DNA of 64,000 bases from Moniliella sp. 'wahieum' (Eukaryota; Basidiomycota; Moniliellomycetes; Moniliellales; Moniliellaceae). Of the stretch, positions 1 through 12,557 are shown piece by piece; the first letter of the stretch is position 1; every line of letters starts with the position of its first letter. The stretch is from positions 62,001-126,000 of the forward strand of contig RSEE01000067.1 in NCBI GenBank assembly GCA_003971905.1, given 5' to 3'. The translations under genes were made by a program, and so were the position numbers. The notes beneath the pieces were generated by a model. That model did no database searches, was not told the origin of the DNA, and saw nothing but the letters and a program-made list of their open reading frames with translations.

Positions 1-1719
1 GTGGGAGCCAAAGATCTGTTGCAGCCTCTGGTTAACAGTGCCCTGGCCTACTTCTCCCTTTTCCGTCTGGTCCGCAGCCTCGCTGAGGGTAAACGAGAAG
101 CCTTCGTCGCTGTGGTGCCGGTACAGGTAGCGGGTGTGGCCCATGTCGATCATCCAAACCGCCACGCTGACAATCGTCACGGCGCCCACCATGATGAGCC
201 AGATGGCTGTCGTGGTGCCAAACACGTCCACGGCTCGCAGGCCCAGCATGTGGGCATAGCTTTCCATCCCATGCAAGGAACCGTTGAGGTTGAGGAGCGT
301 GTTGGGCGTCTGTGTGTCGAGGTAGAGCGGACTGGAGGTGTTGGAGGTCATTTGGGTGGCAAAGTCTGGCGAGCCGGCCGAGGTAGCAGGAAGAAAGGCA
401 TTGCTACTTGTTACCTGCAACCGGTCCACTCCACTCGGCTGCACGAGTGTCACGTTGCCCAAGAGCGAGGCCCACGCCGTCTGGCGAAAGTAAGGGTACA
501 CAAACTCGGGCCACCGCACCGCCATCATGCCCAAAACACTGACAAACTGCAGATAGAGCAATACGTCGGCAAAGCCCGGGGTCACAAAGCGCAGCAGAGC
601 AGGACTCTGGATCACCGAATCGCCGCCCAACCCACCTGTCATGGTCGGGCCCACCTTGTCCTTCCAAAGTTGGGCTCTCCCCCGGGCCGGGCCTTGTGTT
701 TGAAGGCGAGGGTACGGAGCGTGATCGACGTGGCTGCTCGCGAGACGGCGGCCAAGACAAAGTAGGCAATCACCAGCGCAGCGGGCAGCCAGAGGAACAA
801 ATCCCAGTACCACCCATGCTTCGTATAGGGTGACACGGCCACGTTGATGCAGCTGATCGTCCGGGCCGGCGTGGAAGAATCGCTGATGCGGATGCGCGTT
901 TGGAGCGAGCCGAGGACGTACTCGTGCTCCAGCGGCACCGACACACCAAAAGCGACTTGGCCCGGTCCGTAGCTGCACGACTTGTACTGCCCGGCCAAAG
1001 GGTGGCCATTGTCGGGACCAACAGGCCAGAGGCGGTCACATACACTCTCCAGTTTGTCGGCCACAGGGAAAGTGAGAAAGGTGGAGTCCGTCTCTACCGA
1101 ACCTGTGTGTGTGTGGGGAGGTCAGCGGGATGCTCCCTTGAGGAGAAGCGGGAGCGGTACGCACTAACGAGGTGGGAACCGTTCTTGACTGCATTCGTCA
1201 AGGCATTCACGGCGCCAAGGGCAACAATCTTGAGTTCCCCGCGGGCGGGAGAACCAGGGGTATGGTTGGAAGGGTTGATGTGGGCAAAGACGGCAGAGAC
1301 GTTGATGCGTGCGTCGGGGGCTACGTTCTGGCTGGCTTGGAGGTCGCATGCGGAAAAGGAGATGTCGGTGGTGTGTCGGTTGTGGCGTCCGCCGGCAACG
1401 GTGCGGTTGCCATCGGTCGAGTAGGGCGCTTTGAACAGCCACGGCTCGCTCTGGTTGGTGAAGGAGAGGGTGGGGATATGGGGTGTGGCGTCGGCGCCGG
1501 AGCCGAGGGGGCGGAGGCGTGGCCGATGGTGGTGTTGCTGCCTTGCAAGCCGCCGTTCTGCTGGCGGGGGAGGAGGGGCGGGGGGGGCTGGGTAAGCGTG
1601 CCTGCTGCGCAGAGGCACACAGCGCCCCAAAACGCACCAACAGCAGCAAGCGCAACATGCGCCCGGCAACGCCGACGACGCCGACGGCTGCTGGTTAGGA
1701 CGGCGGACGCAGGGGCCAT
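1..1719 (-). CDS. TRP-like (Flc/Pkd2-family) membrane protein, 3' end off the window
   Basis: Likely a fungal TRP-like channel or FAD-carrier-like protein of ER or plasma membrane. Translation starts at 1719 with an arginine run followed by a hydrophobic signal-like segment (HVALAAVGAFWGAVCLCAAG). A lumenal, N-glycosylation-rich ML-like domain follows (FSACDLQASQNVAPDARINV), then the first membrane segment (WDLFLWLPAALVIAYFVLAA) and further ones (PGFADVLLYLQFVSVLGMMA; TTTAIWLIMVGAVTIVSVAV). An intron of 62 bp at 1103..1164 joins HLV to SSVETDSTFLTFPVADKLES. Two frameshifts are evident, near 1500 and near 680 (a G run one base short). The C-terminal part lies left of base 1. Family membership is from remembered domain order and membrane motifs; substrate is unknown. 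Confidence 0.68.
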
Positions 1720-3022
1720 GGCGGCGAGGCCAGGCGGAAGGCGCGCGGGGGAGGGCGTCTGCGAGAGAAGCGGAGGTGCGGAGGGGAGGGCAGCTGGGCC
1801 AGGAGGCAGTGCCTCGCAGTGCACCACACGCCTCATTAAAATTGCGGCAATTGAGCTCGCCCGGCACAACCGCACCCCGCCTGGCCCCTCCCCAGCAGGC
1901 GGTGCAAGCGGCAGGAGACAGCAGCAGCGCAGCCCGAGCACTCGGCAAGTGTGCGCCCACCGTGTGCCCCCGTGCCTGGGCCGCGTTCTCTGCCCTGCCT
2001 GCGGCCTCGCGCCTGCGGCCGTTCAAGGCCGTGGCGGTCGTCAATCACTTCAATCCCTCGCCTGTCGGATACGCACTTCCGACGACTGGGTGTGCCCCCC
2101 GGAGCCAGTGTGGGATCGCCTGGTCACGGGCACCACAACGCCCATCTTTCTGCGCTTAGGCTGAACCTTCAGCTGAACAAGCAGTGCCAGCCCTTGGGAC
2201 GGCAGTCCGCCGCTCAAGGCTGCGCGACACCCCGACCGCCATCCTATTTGGATTTCGAAAGCGCATACACTGCTGTGGCTGTAAGATGGACGTGTCTTCT
2301 CTCCCCGCTATCCAAGTTGGCTGCGACAAAGAGCCCGGATCCAGATCAGGAAGGACAGACAGGTCTCGACGCCCACAACACTTCTGTCTCTGCATAGCAT
2401 ACCACCACCAAATTCAAGCCCCGCCAGAAGACAAGCCAGACAAGTGGCATCGCGTCATCCATCATCGGGGGACCAACCCACTGTGTGGGATGTTGCCGCG
2501 GGGAGACGGGGAGGAATGTGGCGTTTGGATGCATCCTGAATACGGGGGGGGCATTCGATGGGCCGCCATGGCGGAGGAAGGTAGGCGAGATGGAAGATCC
2601 TGCGTTTGGTCTGTGGCCTTCTTCCTGTTCTCGGCACACGGAGGTCACGGGATGCGGCGAGCGCAGGCCGGGCGGAAACATATGTCTGGCTACGCACGAA
2701 CAGCTGACGTCATGGAGCGGCGGAAATGGCACGTGACGCGTGGGCGTTAGGCCGACGGCGGAGGAGCAGCCAGCGGATGTGGTCAGCATGCCGCCACGCA
2801 TGACGTGTGGCAGGAGCCCCCCCCGCATATATAAATGGCGTGCTCGCTCCAGCCCACGCCGGCAGCGCTGGTGCTGGCCTGCCCAACCTCTCCAGCCCTT
2901 CCTCCGCCCATTTCCTGGCCCCCGGCAGGCAGGCCAGCGTTGGTGGTGGGCTCGCATCCCGTCTTCACACCGCCTGCAGCGCACTGCTCACCCCCACCTC
3001 CCCCGCCCTCCCTTCTGCTCCC
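1720..3022. other. Intergenic between divergent genes
   Basis: Divergent promoter region between the TRP-like gene and the aldo/keto reductase. Many long open frames exist on both strands because the DNA is GC-rich, but none has a recognisable domain or protein-like composition. Confidence 0.5.
2828..2835 (+). promoter_or_regulatory. TATA box candidate
   Basis: TATATAAA lies 188 bp upstream of the chosen aldo/keto reductase start at 3023 and just after a C-rich run. The position is plausible for a fungal core promoter, though the distance to the ATG is long. Confidence 0.4.
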
Positions 3023-4195
3023 ATGGCCGTGTCTGCCCCCGCTGCCTCCGCCCCTCCGCCCGCCCGGCTGGAGATGCCGCGGCTGCTGTATGGCACCGCA
3101 TGGAAGGGCCCCCGCACCGCCCCCTGGTCGCCACCACCATCCAGGCTGGCTTCCGCGGCGTGGACACTGCCGCCCAGCCACGCCACTACGACGAGGCTGC
3201 TGTCGGGCGCGGTCTGGGGCAGGGCATGCGCGCCAGCCAACTGACGCGCCAGCAGGTTTGGATCCAAACCAAGTTTACCCCCTGGGACGGGCAGCATGCG
3301 TCGGACCCCGTAGTGGCTCAGCAGGGCGGCGTGCCGTACAACCCCGATGCGGCGCCTGCGGTGCAGGTACGCCAGTCGGTCGCCCGCTCGCTTCTTCACC
3401 TGTGTGCGCCGCTGCCCGGTGCGACGGCGTGGGAACCGGCGAGCAAGGGTAAAGCGCGTGCCGATGCCTCTTCTCCGCCACTGGAAGACCCGGACCCTGT
3501 GGCCTGCCTCCCAGCAGACTGGTACCTTGATTCGCTCCTGCTCCATAGCCCGCTCCGCACCCTGCACGACACCCGGCCGCCCTGGGCCGCGATGGAGGAG
3601 CTGGTTGTGCGGGGCGAGTAAGGCAAGTGGGCATAAGCAATGTGTACGACCCGCGCATCTGGGCCCTGCTGCGCACCCCGAGCGTCAGCGCGCGTGTGCG
3701 ACCTACGATTTTGCAAAACCGATGGCACCCCAGCACTGGCCACGACGTGTCCCTTCTCCCCTCGCTCTCGCCCACCTTGAGCCCGAACGATTTCCCTCTG
3801 TCTGCTGCGCATGGCAGCCCTCCTGCCGACGGGCAGGACCGACCCGCCGACGCGGATGGCGTGCACTACCAGCCCTTTTGGCTCTTGACGGGCAACCCCA
3901 ATCTGCTCGAGTCCACCCCCGTCTTGGCGTGTGCGGCGGAGCGCGGAATGACACCGGAACAGGTCGTCTACCGCTTTGCCGCCCAGGGATTCGGCCTGCC
4001 AGGACTCCGCGTTACCGTTCTCTGTGGCGCTACCGATCCGTCCATGTGGCCCAGGCAGTGGATGCCGTGACGGGTCCCCCACCAGCATTGGACGGCACCC
4101 CTTTGTTGGGCCTCGAGGGCGCCCAGCGCCATGCTCACCCCGACCTCGATGAGGATACGATGGAGGCAATCCGGCGAGAAGTATATGGCCTGTGA
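3023..4195 (+). CDS. Aldo/keto reductase family protein
   Basis: NAD(P)H-dependent aldo/keto reductase fold. The start MAVSAPAAS at 3023 leads into RLLYGTAWKG and then the cofactor and active-site strand GFRGVDTAAQPRHYDEAAVG, with the usual catalytic D and Y of the family. Later blocks are VWIQTKFTPWDGQ, the catalytic-His type strand LDSLLLHSP, GISNVYDPRIW, LQNRW, GMTPEQVVYRFAAQG, LCGATD and the C-terminal DLDEDTMEAIRREVYGL. At least three one-base frameshifts occur, near 3120 (C run one short), 3620 and 4045. The stop at 4193 directly follows a perfect donor GTGAGT, so a C-terminal exon is possible (see findings). Substrate cannot be told. The gene converges on the carrier gene. Confidence 0.75.
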
Positions 4196-4598
4196 GTCGG
4201 ACCACTCCCCCTCTCCTCCCTCTCCTTTCCTCCCCTCCCCTCTCCCCTCTCCTCCCCGGGTCACCAGGCGGTTACGGGTTCATGTATGAAGAGTGTCCTA
4301 CGCATATGGTTGGGTGGATGTATTAGAACAAGCATCAACGGTTCTTTGCCCACCTCGCCTGAGCCACGCTGTGGCAGGCCGGGCACGGCAAAGCCCCCAC
4401 CGCCTAGGCCCAAGCCAGTGCCTAGGCCGCTGTGCAAGGTGAGGATGGAAGGAAAATGCAAAGTGCAAGTGTGCGCAGAAAGGGTGGGGGAGAGAGAACG
4501 TGGAGTAGTACGTACGCTGCCGCCGAAGAGGCAAGCTTGACGGGGCAGACAGGCGCGGGAACGCCAAGGCGAAGGCAGGCCTAGCTGGGGGGGAGGGG
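4196..4598. other. Intergenic, convergent gene ends
   Basis: Lies between the reductase and carrier stops. It begins with an extreme C/T tract at 4201..4256 and otherwise holds no gene. The tract could be the polypyrimidine tract of a terminal reductase intron ending at the AG before 4268. Confidence 0.45.
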
Positions 4599-5915
4599 TT
4601 AGTGAGACGAGTGGTGATCCGCCTCGACCTGCTGTGCCTGGTTGGTATGAAGCATGCGAAAATGTTGCATCATTAGCTCGTATCTGTCGCAGCACGCACA
4701 ACGGTCAGCTCGATCGCGCAAGGAAAACAGAAAATGAGAAACGTCGCTCGACGTACGTCAAAATTGTCACTGCCGAGTTGGGCAGAGTACGGAAGAGATT
4801 GATCCCCATGCCCTTGTAAAAGCCGTGGTAACCATCCCGCGTCCAAATCTGCTTGATCATGTCCACCAACCCTATCCTTTGGGCTAGGGGGGAGGAGCGG
4901 GCGGCCGGGGGGGGAGGAGGGCGGGAGGAGGCGGGGAAGCGATTGGTCTGCATCTGCAGACGAGTGCGAAGAACTTCATGAGGGTAAGTAAGGCAGGACG
5001 CCACCATTTTGCTTACCGTAGAGCACGACAAGATCTCAGATGGCTTCAGCGTCTCGTCGGGGCCGCGACCGAGGTACTGATGCAGCGTTTGCTTGAGATT
5101 GTCGTACAAAGGGAACTGGACCGCCACATGGCTCACCCCCATCAACGAGGGTACCAGTCCCTTGTAAAACGCACCGACGCCTTCCTCGCGAAAGATCCGA
5201 ACAAAGGTATCAAACGTATTGCGGTACGGGACGATCCCATCGGGCCGGCGCAGCGCCTGGAGCATAAATCGGGTTTTGACCACCCACATGGGCGACGTGA
5301 CCACCGTGCTGGCCGCACCGGCCAGCATGGCCGACAGGATATGACCGCCGACTTGCATGTCGATGCCAACCTTGGAGCTAATCAGTCGTTGCTTGGCCTC
5401 GTCGTAGACGGTAAAGTAGATGGCCCAGGTGGGAAGATAGCCCAAGACAGTAGGGCCTAGGCCATGGTAAAAGCCGCGCACCCCATCCTGCGCCCAGATT
5501 TGGGTCACGATCCCACGCACCGTGCTGGGTGGGAGCCGAGTGCGGCAGCAGCCTGCGCCACTGCGCCTGGTGGCACAAGGTGCTGGCGAAGGCCACCGCC
5601 GATCCCGCCGCCAACGCCGCCGGCCTGGCCGCGGAAGCCCTGAGTGAGCGCCGAGCCGGGGGAAAAGGCGCCCTGGGCCTGGAGCTGGGTCTTGACAACG
5701 TCGAGCGGGCACGTGAGCACCGCCGACGCAATCCCCGCGCATGCGCCCGAAATGGCCGAGTCCTGGAGGAGTTGCATCCAGAACGGCGGAAGCGGTACGC
5801 GGGGAAGCCAGCCGGCGATGGTGGCAGCGGCACGAGGGGGGTGGGTTGCGTTGCGTGCGAGCGACGAGAGCAGCCGCTGTGTCGGTTCTCGGCCAGCACA
5901 CGTGACTGGGTTCAA
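4599..5915 (-). CDS. Mitochondrial carrier (SLC25), NAD+/pyrimidine-nucleotide type
   Basis: Inner-membrane solute carrier with three repeats. Repeat signatures PLDVVKTQ, SPMWVVKTR and YPHEVLRTRL are present, each followed by the gated helices. PTVLGYLPTWAIYFTVYDE in repeat 1 resembles the yeast NAD+ carriers YIA6/YEA6 and the RIM2 branch; a flavin/folate carrier is the main alternative. A 73 bp intron at 4684..4756 replaces an in-frame run-on by a proper C-terminus reading LTYELMMQHFRMLHTNQAQQ and ending at 4599. One frameshift near 5520 separates repeat 1 (SGACAGIASAVLTC) from WAQDGVRGFYHGLGP. The start is uncertain: 5915 (MNPVTC) or 5777 (MQLLQD). Confidence 0.78.
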
Positions 5916-6192
5916 GCCTCACGTTGAGGCTCCAATCTTCAATCTTGAAGCTTCAAGCCGCAAGATAGCCAGCACATCTCTACATTTCAGCCCTGCCCCG
6001 TTTCACGTTTCGACGTTTCACGCGTCACGTGAAATGGCAAACGGGTTACCACCGGTCGGGCGCAGCCGCCCTTACGTCCCCGATGGAGGGTGTATGGTCG
6101 ATGATGCATGATGCATGGTTCAAAGTTGAAACCTGCAATTGCGTCCAGCTCTTCTTCCCCTCAGGCCCTTATAGGCCTCAGGTTAAGAGACC

Positions 6193-6830
6193 TTACCGTC
6201 CCTGGTCAACCTCGACTCCGATCGTTTGTCCTTTAGACCGCAGTACACCGCACGCGACGATTGCCATCTCCACTGCCATCGTGATGTCAAGTGGGATGGT
6301 GCTTGGAGACGGAGCTATGGTCTTCACATGCAACCAAAGCAAAGGTACCTTTTCATTCCTCAGAGTTTCTGTATGTGTGCAATGTGCACACAGGGGGATA
6401 CCCGTTGCGGACGACGGGGAGGACGTGCTTAAAGTCGCTCCAGACAATCAATAGCTTACCGCCAAAGAGCTTTTGGCGCAGCTCGTGAGATGGGGAAATA
6501 CCACGCGAGCATGCGGTCGACAGCCTCATCCTGATAGCAGTGGACCGTAACTCCCTCTTCGTCTCAAACGATGATATGTACCTGGTTGAGCTTGTCCACG
6601 AGCTTGATGCCGCGTTTGACAGAGCAAGAACAGGTACTGAAGCAATTGAGAGATTTAAAAAGAAGAGTAGGCACAGTGGCACCGCATTCCAGTGGAAGGA
6701 CAGTGATGTCATTGAGGCCCTGTGTACACCGGAAGTGGACAAGGTGGGCATTGTAGTGAAGAGATCTGCCCGTTCCAGCCAGCCCCTTGATCAAGACGAT
6801 GGGCATGAGTGATCGCTGCTGCAAGCCAAT
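6193..6830 (-). pseudogene. Degenerate PIF1-like helicase fragment
   Basis: Reading the minus strand from 6824, a Walker A-like GLAGTGRS (6762..6785) is followed by SLHYNAHLVHFR and ITVLPLECGATVPTLLF, CSVKRGIKL and then HIIV, stop, DEEG (about 6555..6578). That stop takes the place of the W expected in the Walker B IVWDE. A frameshift later come FGGKLLIVWSDFKHVLPVV (6410..6466), matching the PIF1 block FGGK...GGDFRQVLPVV, and another frame gives LLWLHVKTIA. Block order and spacing are those of PIF1-type helicases of the kind carried by Helitrons. Internal stop, frame changes and missing flanks show decay. No Helitron ends or Rep domain were recognised. Confidence 0.7.
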
Positions 6831-8334
6831 ACACTGCTTCGGCTGCTTCTAATCCACACGGAGAGAGGACCGTCCATTTCACGTCGATAGTACGAAGGAG
6901 GAGGTACTGCATCGTAGACAGGGTCATTTTCTTGCGCACGGTGAGGACCTGTTCAATCCGAAGGCAACAGCGAAGCCCGAATGAGAGGCGATCCCACACC
7001 TCTCATCGGGATGCGCCAGTTTCTTAGGACGGAGGGGGAAAACCAACCATCTTGCACATGTGTTGGCCAGAAAACCATATATAGCACACAAGGTCTTCTT
7101 GTCTTGTGTCGCCCCATCAAAAGTGTGGCAAATTTTCTCATCGTGATCCCAACCACAAAGAATCGGTCGTGTTCTGTGTTGGTCGTCCGGCATAGACTGC
7201 GTTTTACGGGGCGCTCCGGTTATCTCCGGACTCTGAGCCCCGCATGTCGTAGACATCTCAAATCTCAGCCCAACACGCGTCAGTCCTGTTAGACTAGCGG
7301 GAGAGAGCCACAGTCGATACCTTATCCATCATGTACGCAGCGTCAGCGCTTTGAGAGAACGGGCTGTGTACTAATTACACGTAGTCTTCACCTCTCTCTG
7401 GAAAGTGCCCCGGATTCTGTCTATACCTGTCACAAGTCATGGGGCACTTGAGGCCTGGTTCCTTCTGTTGGATATAAGCACCCACATGTCTGAGGTTTGC
7501 TAGCTGTGGTCCTTGTCGACCACCCTGTCTTTGACTCCCCGACTACCCTCCGTTCCTCTCTCGCCCTTCCACCTTCTACCACCCTTACCCTTACGGATTT
7601 ACGACTTATTAGGTCGAGGACGCTGCAAGCCGCGGTTACTCTCATCAGTAGCGCTTGCTCTTCTTTACGTCTCCTGTCTGTTACGGGCCGCGTCGGATCC
7701 AAGATGGTCTGATCCAAGCTAAGGCCCGCCTGCTCTGCACCAGACCAGTGGAGCGCGCCCCCAAGCCCAACCAAGTCTGTCGATGGTTGGTTGTACCCTG
7801 TGCGGTGGCACAAGTTGCCATGCGCGCGCGCGACGGTAGTCGCCTCCTGCCCAAGTCCAAGTCGGTGGTCGAAACGAGACCACCAAGTATTCAGTATCTT
7901 TGCGACGTCAGTCGCCCCGTCACCACTTATTTTCCTTTCTCGATCGCGCCTGCGGCGATCAACCCCTCTTTTGACGTGCCTTTCTTTCTACACCCCTTTT
8001 TGTGTCTGTTTCCCCTTTTCTCGATTAAGCCTGTACCCCGGTTGGTGGGGGATCTTTTCCTCCACCCTCCATTTCGTCCCTTTCCCGCCTATCCTGTCCG
8101 ACCCCTGCCCGTTCCCAGCCAATTTATCCAGTACAGGCAGCTTCTCTTGTTAGCGTCCGACTTCTCCTCCGACCTCGTCCTCCAGCCCTTCGTCAGTCCA
8201 ATCGCGCGAGCCCTCCTTTGGTCGCGGCGATTTTCCCCGTCTCAGTTAAGGCAGTGTTTGTCCGCCTCTGCCTCCTCCCGTCCCTAAGTCCCGGAGGCTT
8301 CAGACACGTTACTACGGCCCAAGCCGGTGTAGAC

Positions 8335-8410
8335 GCAGCCTTGCCACACCTGCAGCCGCCCCCCAAAGGCCTCTCCTTGTCCCTAGCTCCGCTCGGACAC
8401 ACCAACCAGC
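8335..8410 (+). repeat. Diverged sub-copy of the dispersed coding repeat
   Basis: Encodes LQPPPKGLSLSLAPLGHTNQ, which resembles RQPPKLEGLSLTFTPARFNQ encoded about 350 bp downstream. It looks like an old tandem partial copy. Similarity is clear by eye but short. Confidence 0.4.
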
Positions 8411-8504
8411 CCAAGCCCTAAACTACCGTGATCGACCTTCCGTCTCCTAAGGGATTGTACCCCAAGAACCTGGTGAGCCCCCTGGCGGGGCCCGCCCGTG
8501 ACAC

Positions 8505-8850
8505 TGTCTGTTCCCGCCTAATACTACAGCATACCGAGTGTTACATCTCGGGTCCGCCGCCGCCCGTAACACCGAGTGTAGTAACGCTGCGAGGAACAGA
8601 GTAACTTCGGAGCTCCTGGACCCCTTCAACTGGTCTAACCACCTACGTACGCGGCTCCTACCTCAGAGGGTCTGAGCTTGCGGCCTTTGTACGCAGGCAG
8701 CCGCCCAAACTAGAGGGTCTCTCCCTCACCTTTACACCCGCTCGGTTCAACCAGGATTTGAAGCAGCACCTAACGTATACGAGACACCGATTGGCCTGTT
8801 GTCCAATGGTTTATACCCCTAAACTACAGGGGGGGGTCATCGATGTCGGG
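8505..8850 (+). repeat. Dispersed coding repeat, copy 1
   Basis: Aligns by eye with the reverse complement of about 50400..50705 through many shared blocks such as CCCTTCAACTGGTCT, GAGTCTGAGC / GGGTCTGAGC, CAGGCAGCC, TCTCTCCCTC, CCCGCTCGGTTC and CCTAAACTACAGG. A frame in both copies gives SEL...RQPP.LE.LSL...PARF, so it was probably coding. No stop-free reading longer than about 60 codons survives here. I do not recognise the domain; a transposon gene is the likely source. Confidence 0.6.
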
Positions 8851-9392
8851 ACCCGCCCCCATGCCAGACTGGGCGGAAGGGCTAACATTAAAGAGATGAG
8901 AGAGGCCCCACCCTTCGCAGGAAAAGGATATGGTGATCGATGTGGGCGTCAGAGGCGGTGGCGTGCCAGGACCTGAATGTGCATAGGTGGTGTGGTAGAT
9001 CCACAGACTCACAGTTCGGCGTATCTGAGAGTGCGGGACCATGACGGAATCGGTACTTCTCTCCCTCCCTGTCAGCCTGTTGGCGCAGTTGCTTAACTTC
9101 GGCTTTGTTCGGCTTGTGCAAAGCAAAACAGGCTCAGGACAGGTTGGAGATAGCTACCGGTGTGCGTGGCGTGGCGCAAGGTTCAAGGTGCCAAGCATGA
9201 TCATGTCGATCAGGGACCCAACGTGCATACTCCGCCTGGTTCCAAAGCGGAGCGGCGAATGCCAAACGTTTGCTGGGGTTCGCTCCAGGTGTGGTCGTCG
9301 GCCGAGTGGCTCGTCGCGGCGTTGCGGCGGCGGTTGCGCCCAGACAGGTGCCGTGCCTTGAGCACAGCCGCGCACTCCTCGCAGCTGCACAG

Positions 9393-9443
9393 CTGCATCA
9401 TGCACATCATGCACATCATGTATCATACATCATGCATCACATG
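9393..9443. repeat. CATCATG/ATGCATC-rich short repeat
   Basis: Imperfect iterations of GCACATCATG, then TATCATACATCATGCATCACATGC. It belongs to the ATGCAT word family that recurs in intergenic DNA across the window. Confidence 0.5.
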
Positions 9444-9889
9444 CGGCCAGCCCAGTGTCCGGCCGCGTCCAGCACGGGGCAGTGCAGCTGGCAGCACACG
9501 GCAGAATGCTCGTGGCTCCAGGCCAGTGCGTGGCTGGGGGCGGCCTGCTCCGACGCGACACGGACGCTGTGCTGCCCCTTCCAGCCTTGCCACGCAGCCC
9601 CGGATCTCCGATGGCATCATCACCCAGCACGGCGCCAGCCTCGCTGGGCTTGCTCCACCTCGGTCGCCGGCCGAGCAGGATCATCCGATCAGCGATCAAC
9701 GATCACCGAACAGTGACCCAAGGACCAACCAATGCAACACGCGTCGCTTCTGCGGCCGCAGTCCAAAGTAGTCGTCAACGTCGAGCGACATGCCATTTAA
9801 CATTTAATCCCCACCACCACCACCACCACCAGCTGCCCCCAGCAACCCCCCCCCCCCGCTCCAGCCTCCGCCAGCGTATCGACGACACC

Positions 9890-12063
<2,174 letters not shown>

Positions 12064-12557
12064 ACGCATCTGCTTCTACCGCCTCTCCGTGGCCCGCTTT
12101 CGACATGTTGCATACCCTTTTTATCCTGTCTTGACTCTTCTTCCCCCCCTCCCCCATCCCGTCCACAGGAGTATGTTCTGTCCGTCCGTACTATACTCTT
12201 GGCTACCAAAAAAGCTTCAATCAATCATAACCATCATATTTCCGGTCACTCGAGTTTCCCGCGTGGAGGGTCTTTGAACAGGCCTGCTTCGATACCGCTT
12301 CGTCCCAATGTCTGTAGAAGGGCGGGGTAAGGCGCGAGTGCTAGGATGTTCAGTGACTAGTGATGGATGGAGCCACCGAGCGGATAGCCTGGAGAGGGAG
12401 ACAACTCCTACGGCAGAGGAACAGGACTGCGTTTTTGAAACAATGCCCGCGCGCCTATTGCACCGATCAGCCTGCCTTTTTTTTTTTGGTGCCCGCCGAG
12501 CGAAGCTAGCTAACCCCGCCTTGTCTCCTCTGCTGTCCAACACCATCGGAACTCACC
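12064..12557. other. Intergenic GFA1-NOC3
   Basis: Contains the GFA1 3' region and the NOC3 promoter, with a T run at 12478..12487. No gene or strong motif seen. Confidence 0.5.

Larger units (their letters stand above)
5916..9889. other. Gene-poor region with decayed elements
   Basis: Nearly 4 kb with no intact gene. It holds a degenerate PIF1-like helicase on the minus strand, a C-rich stretch (7500..8420) with stop-poor frames on the plus strand, a coding dispersed repeat (8505..8850), an ATGCAT-rich repeat at 9393..9443 and a CAC repeat plus a C run just upstream of GFA1 at 9818..9857. Confidence 0.55.

Noticed and set aside
1-765. Plus-strand 254-codon frame at the left edge
   Set aside because: It is the shadow of the minus-strand TRP-like gene, whose frame shows membrane helices and family blocks.
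7655-8287. Plus-strand 210-codon frame rich in P, F, L and S
   Set aside because: C/T-rich DNA leaves several frames open at once; no domain, no initiation context and composition-driven residues.
9393-9443. CRISPR-like regular repeat
   Set aside because: Units are about 10 bp with no spacers, in a eukaryotic genome; it is a simple repeat.
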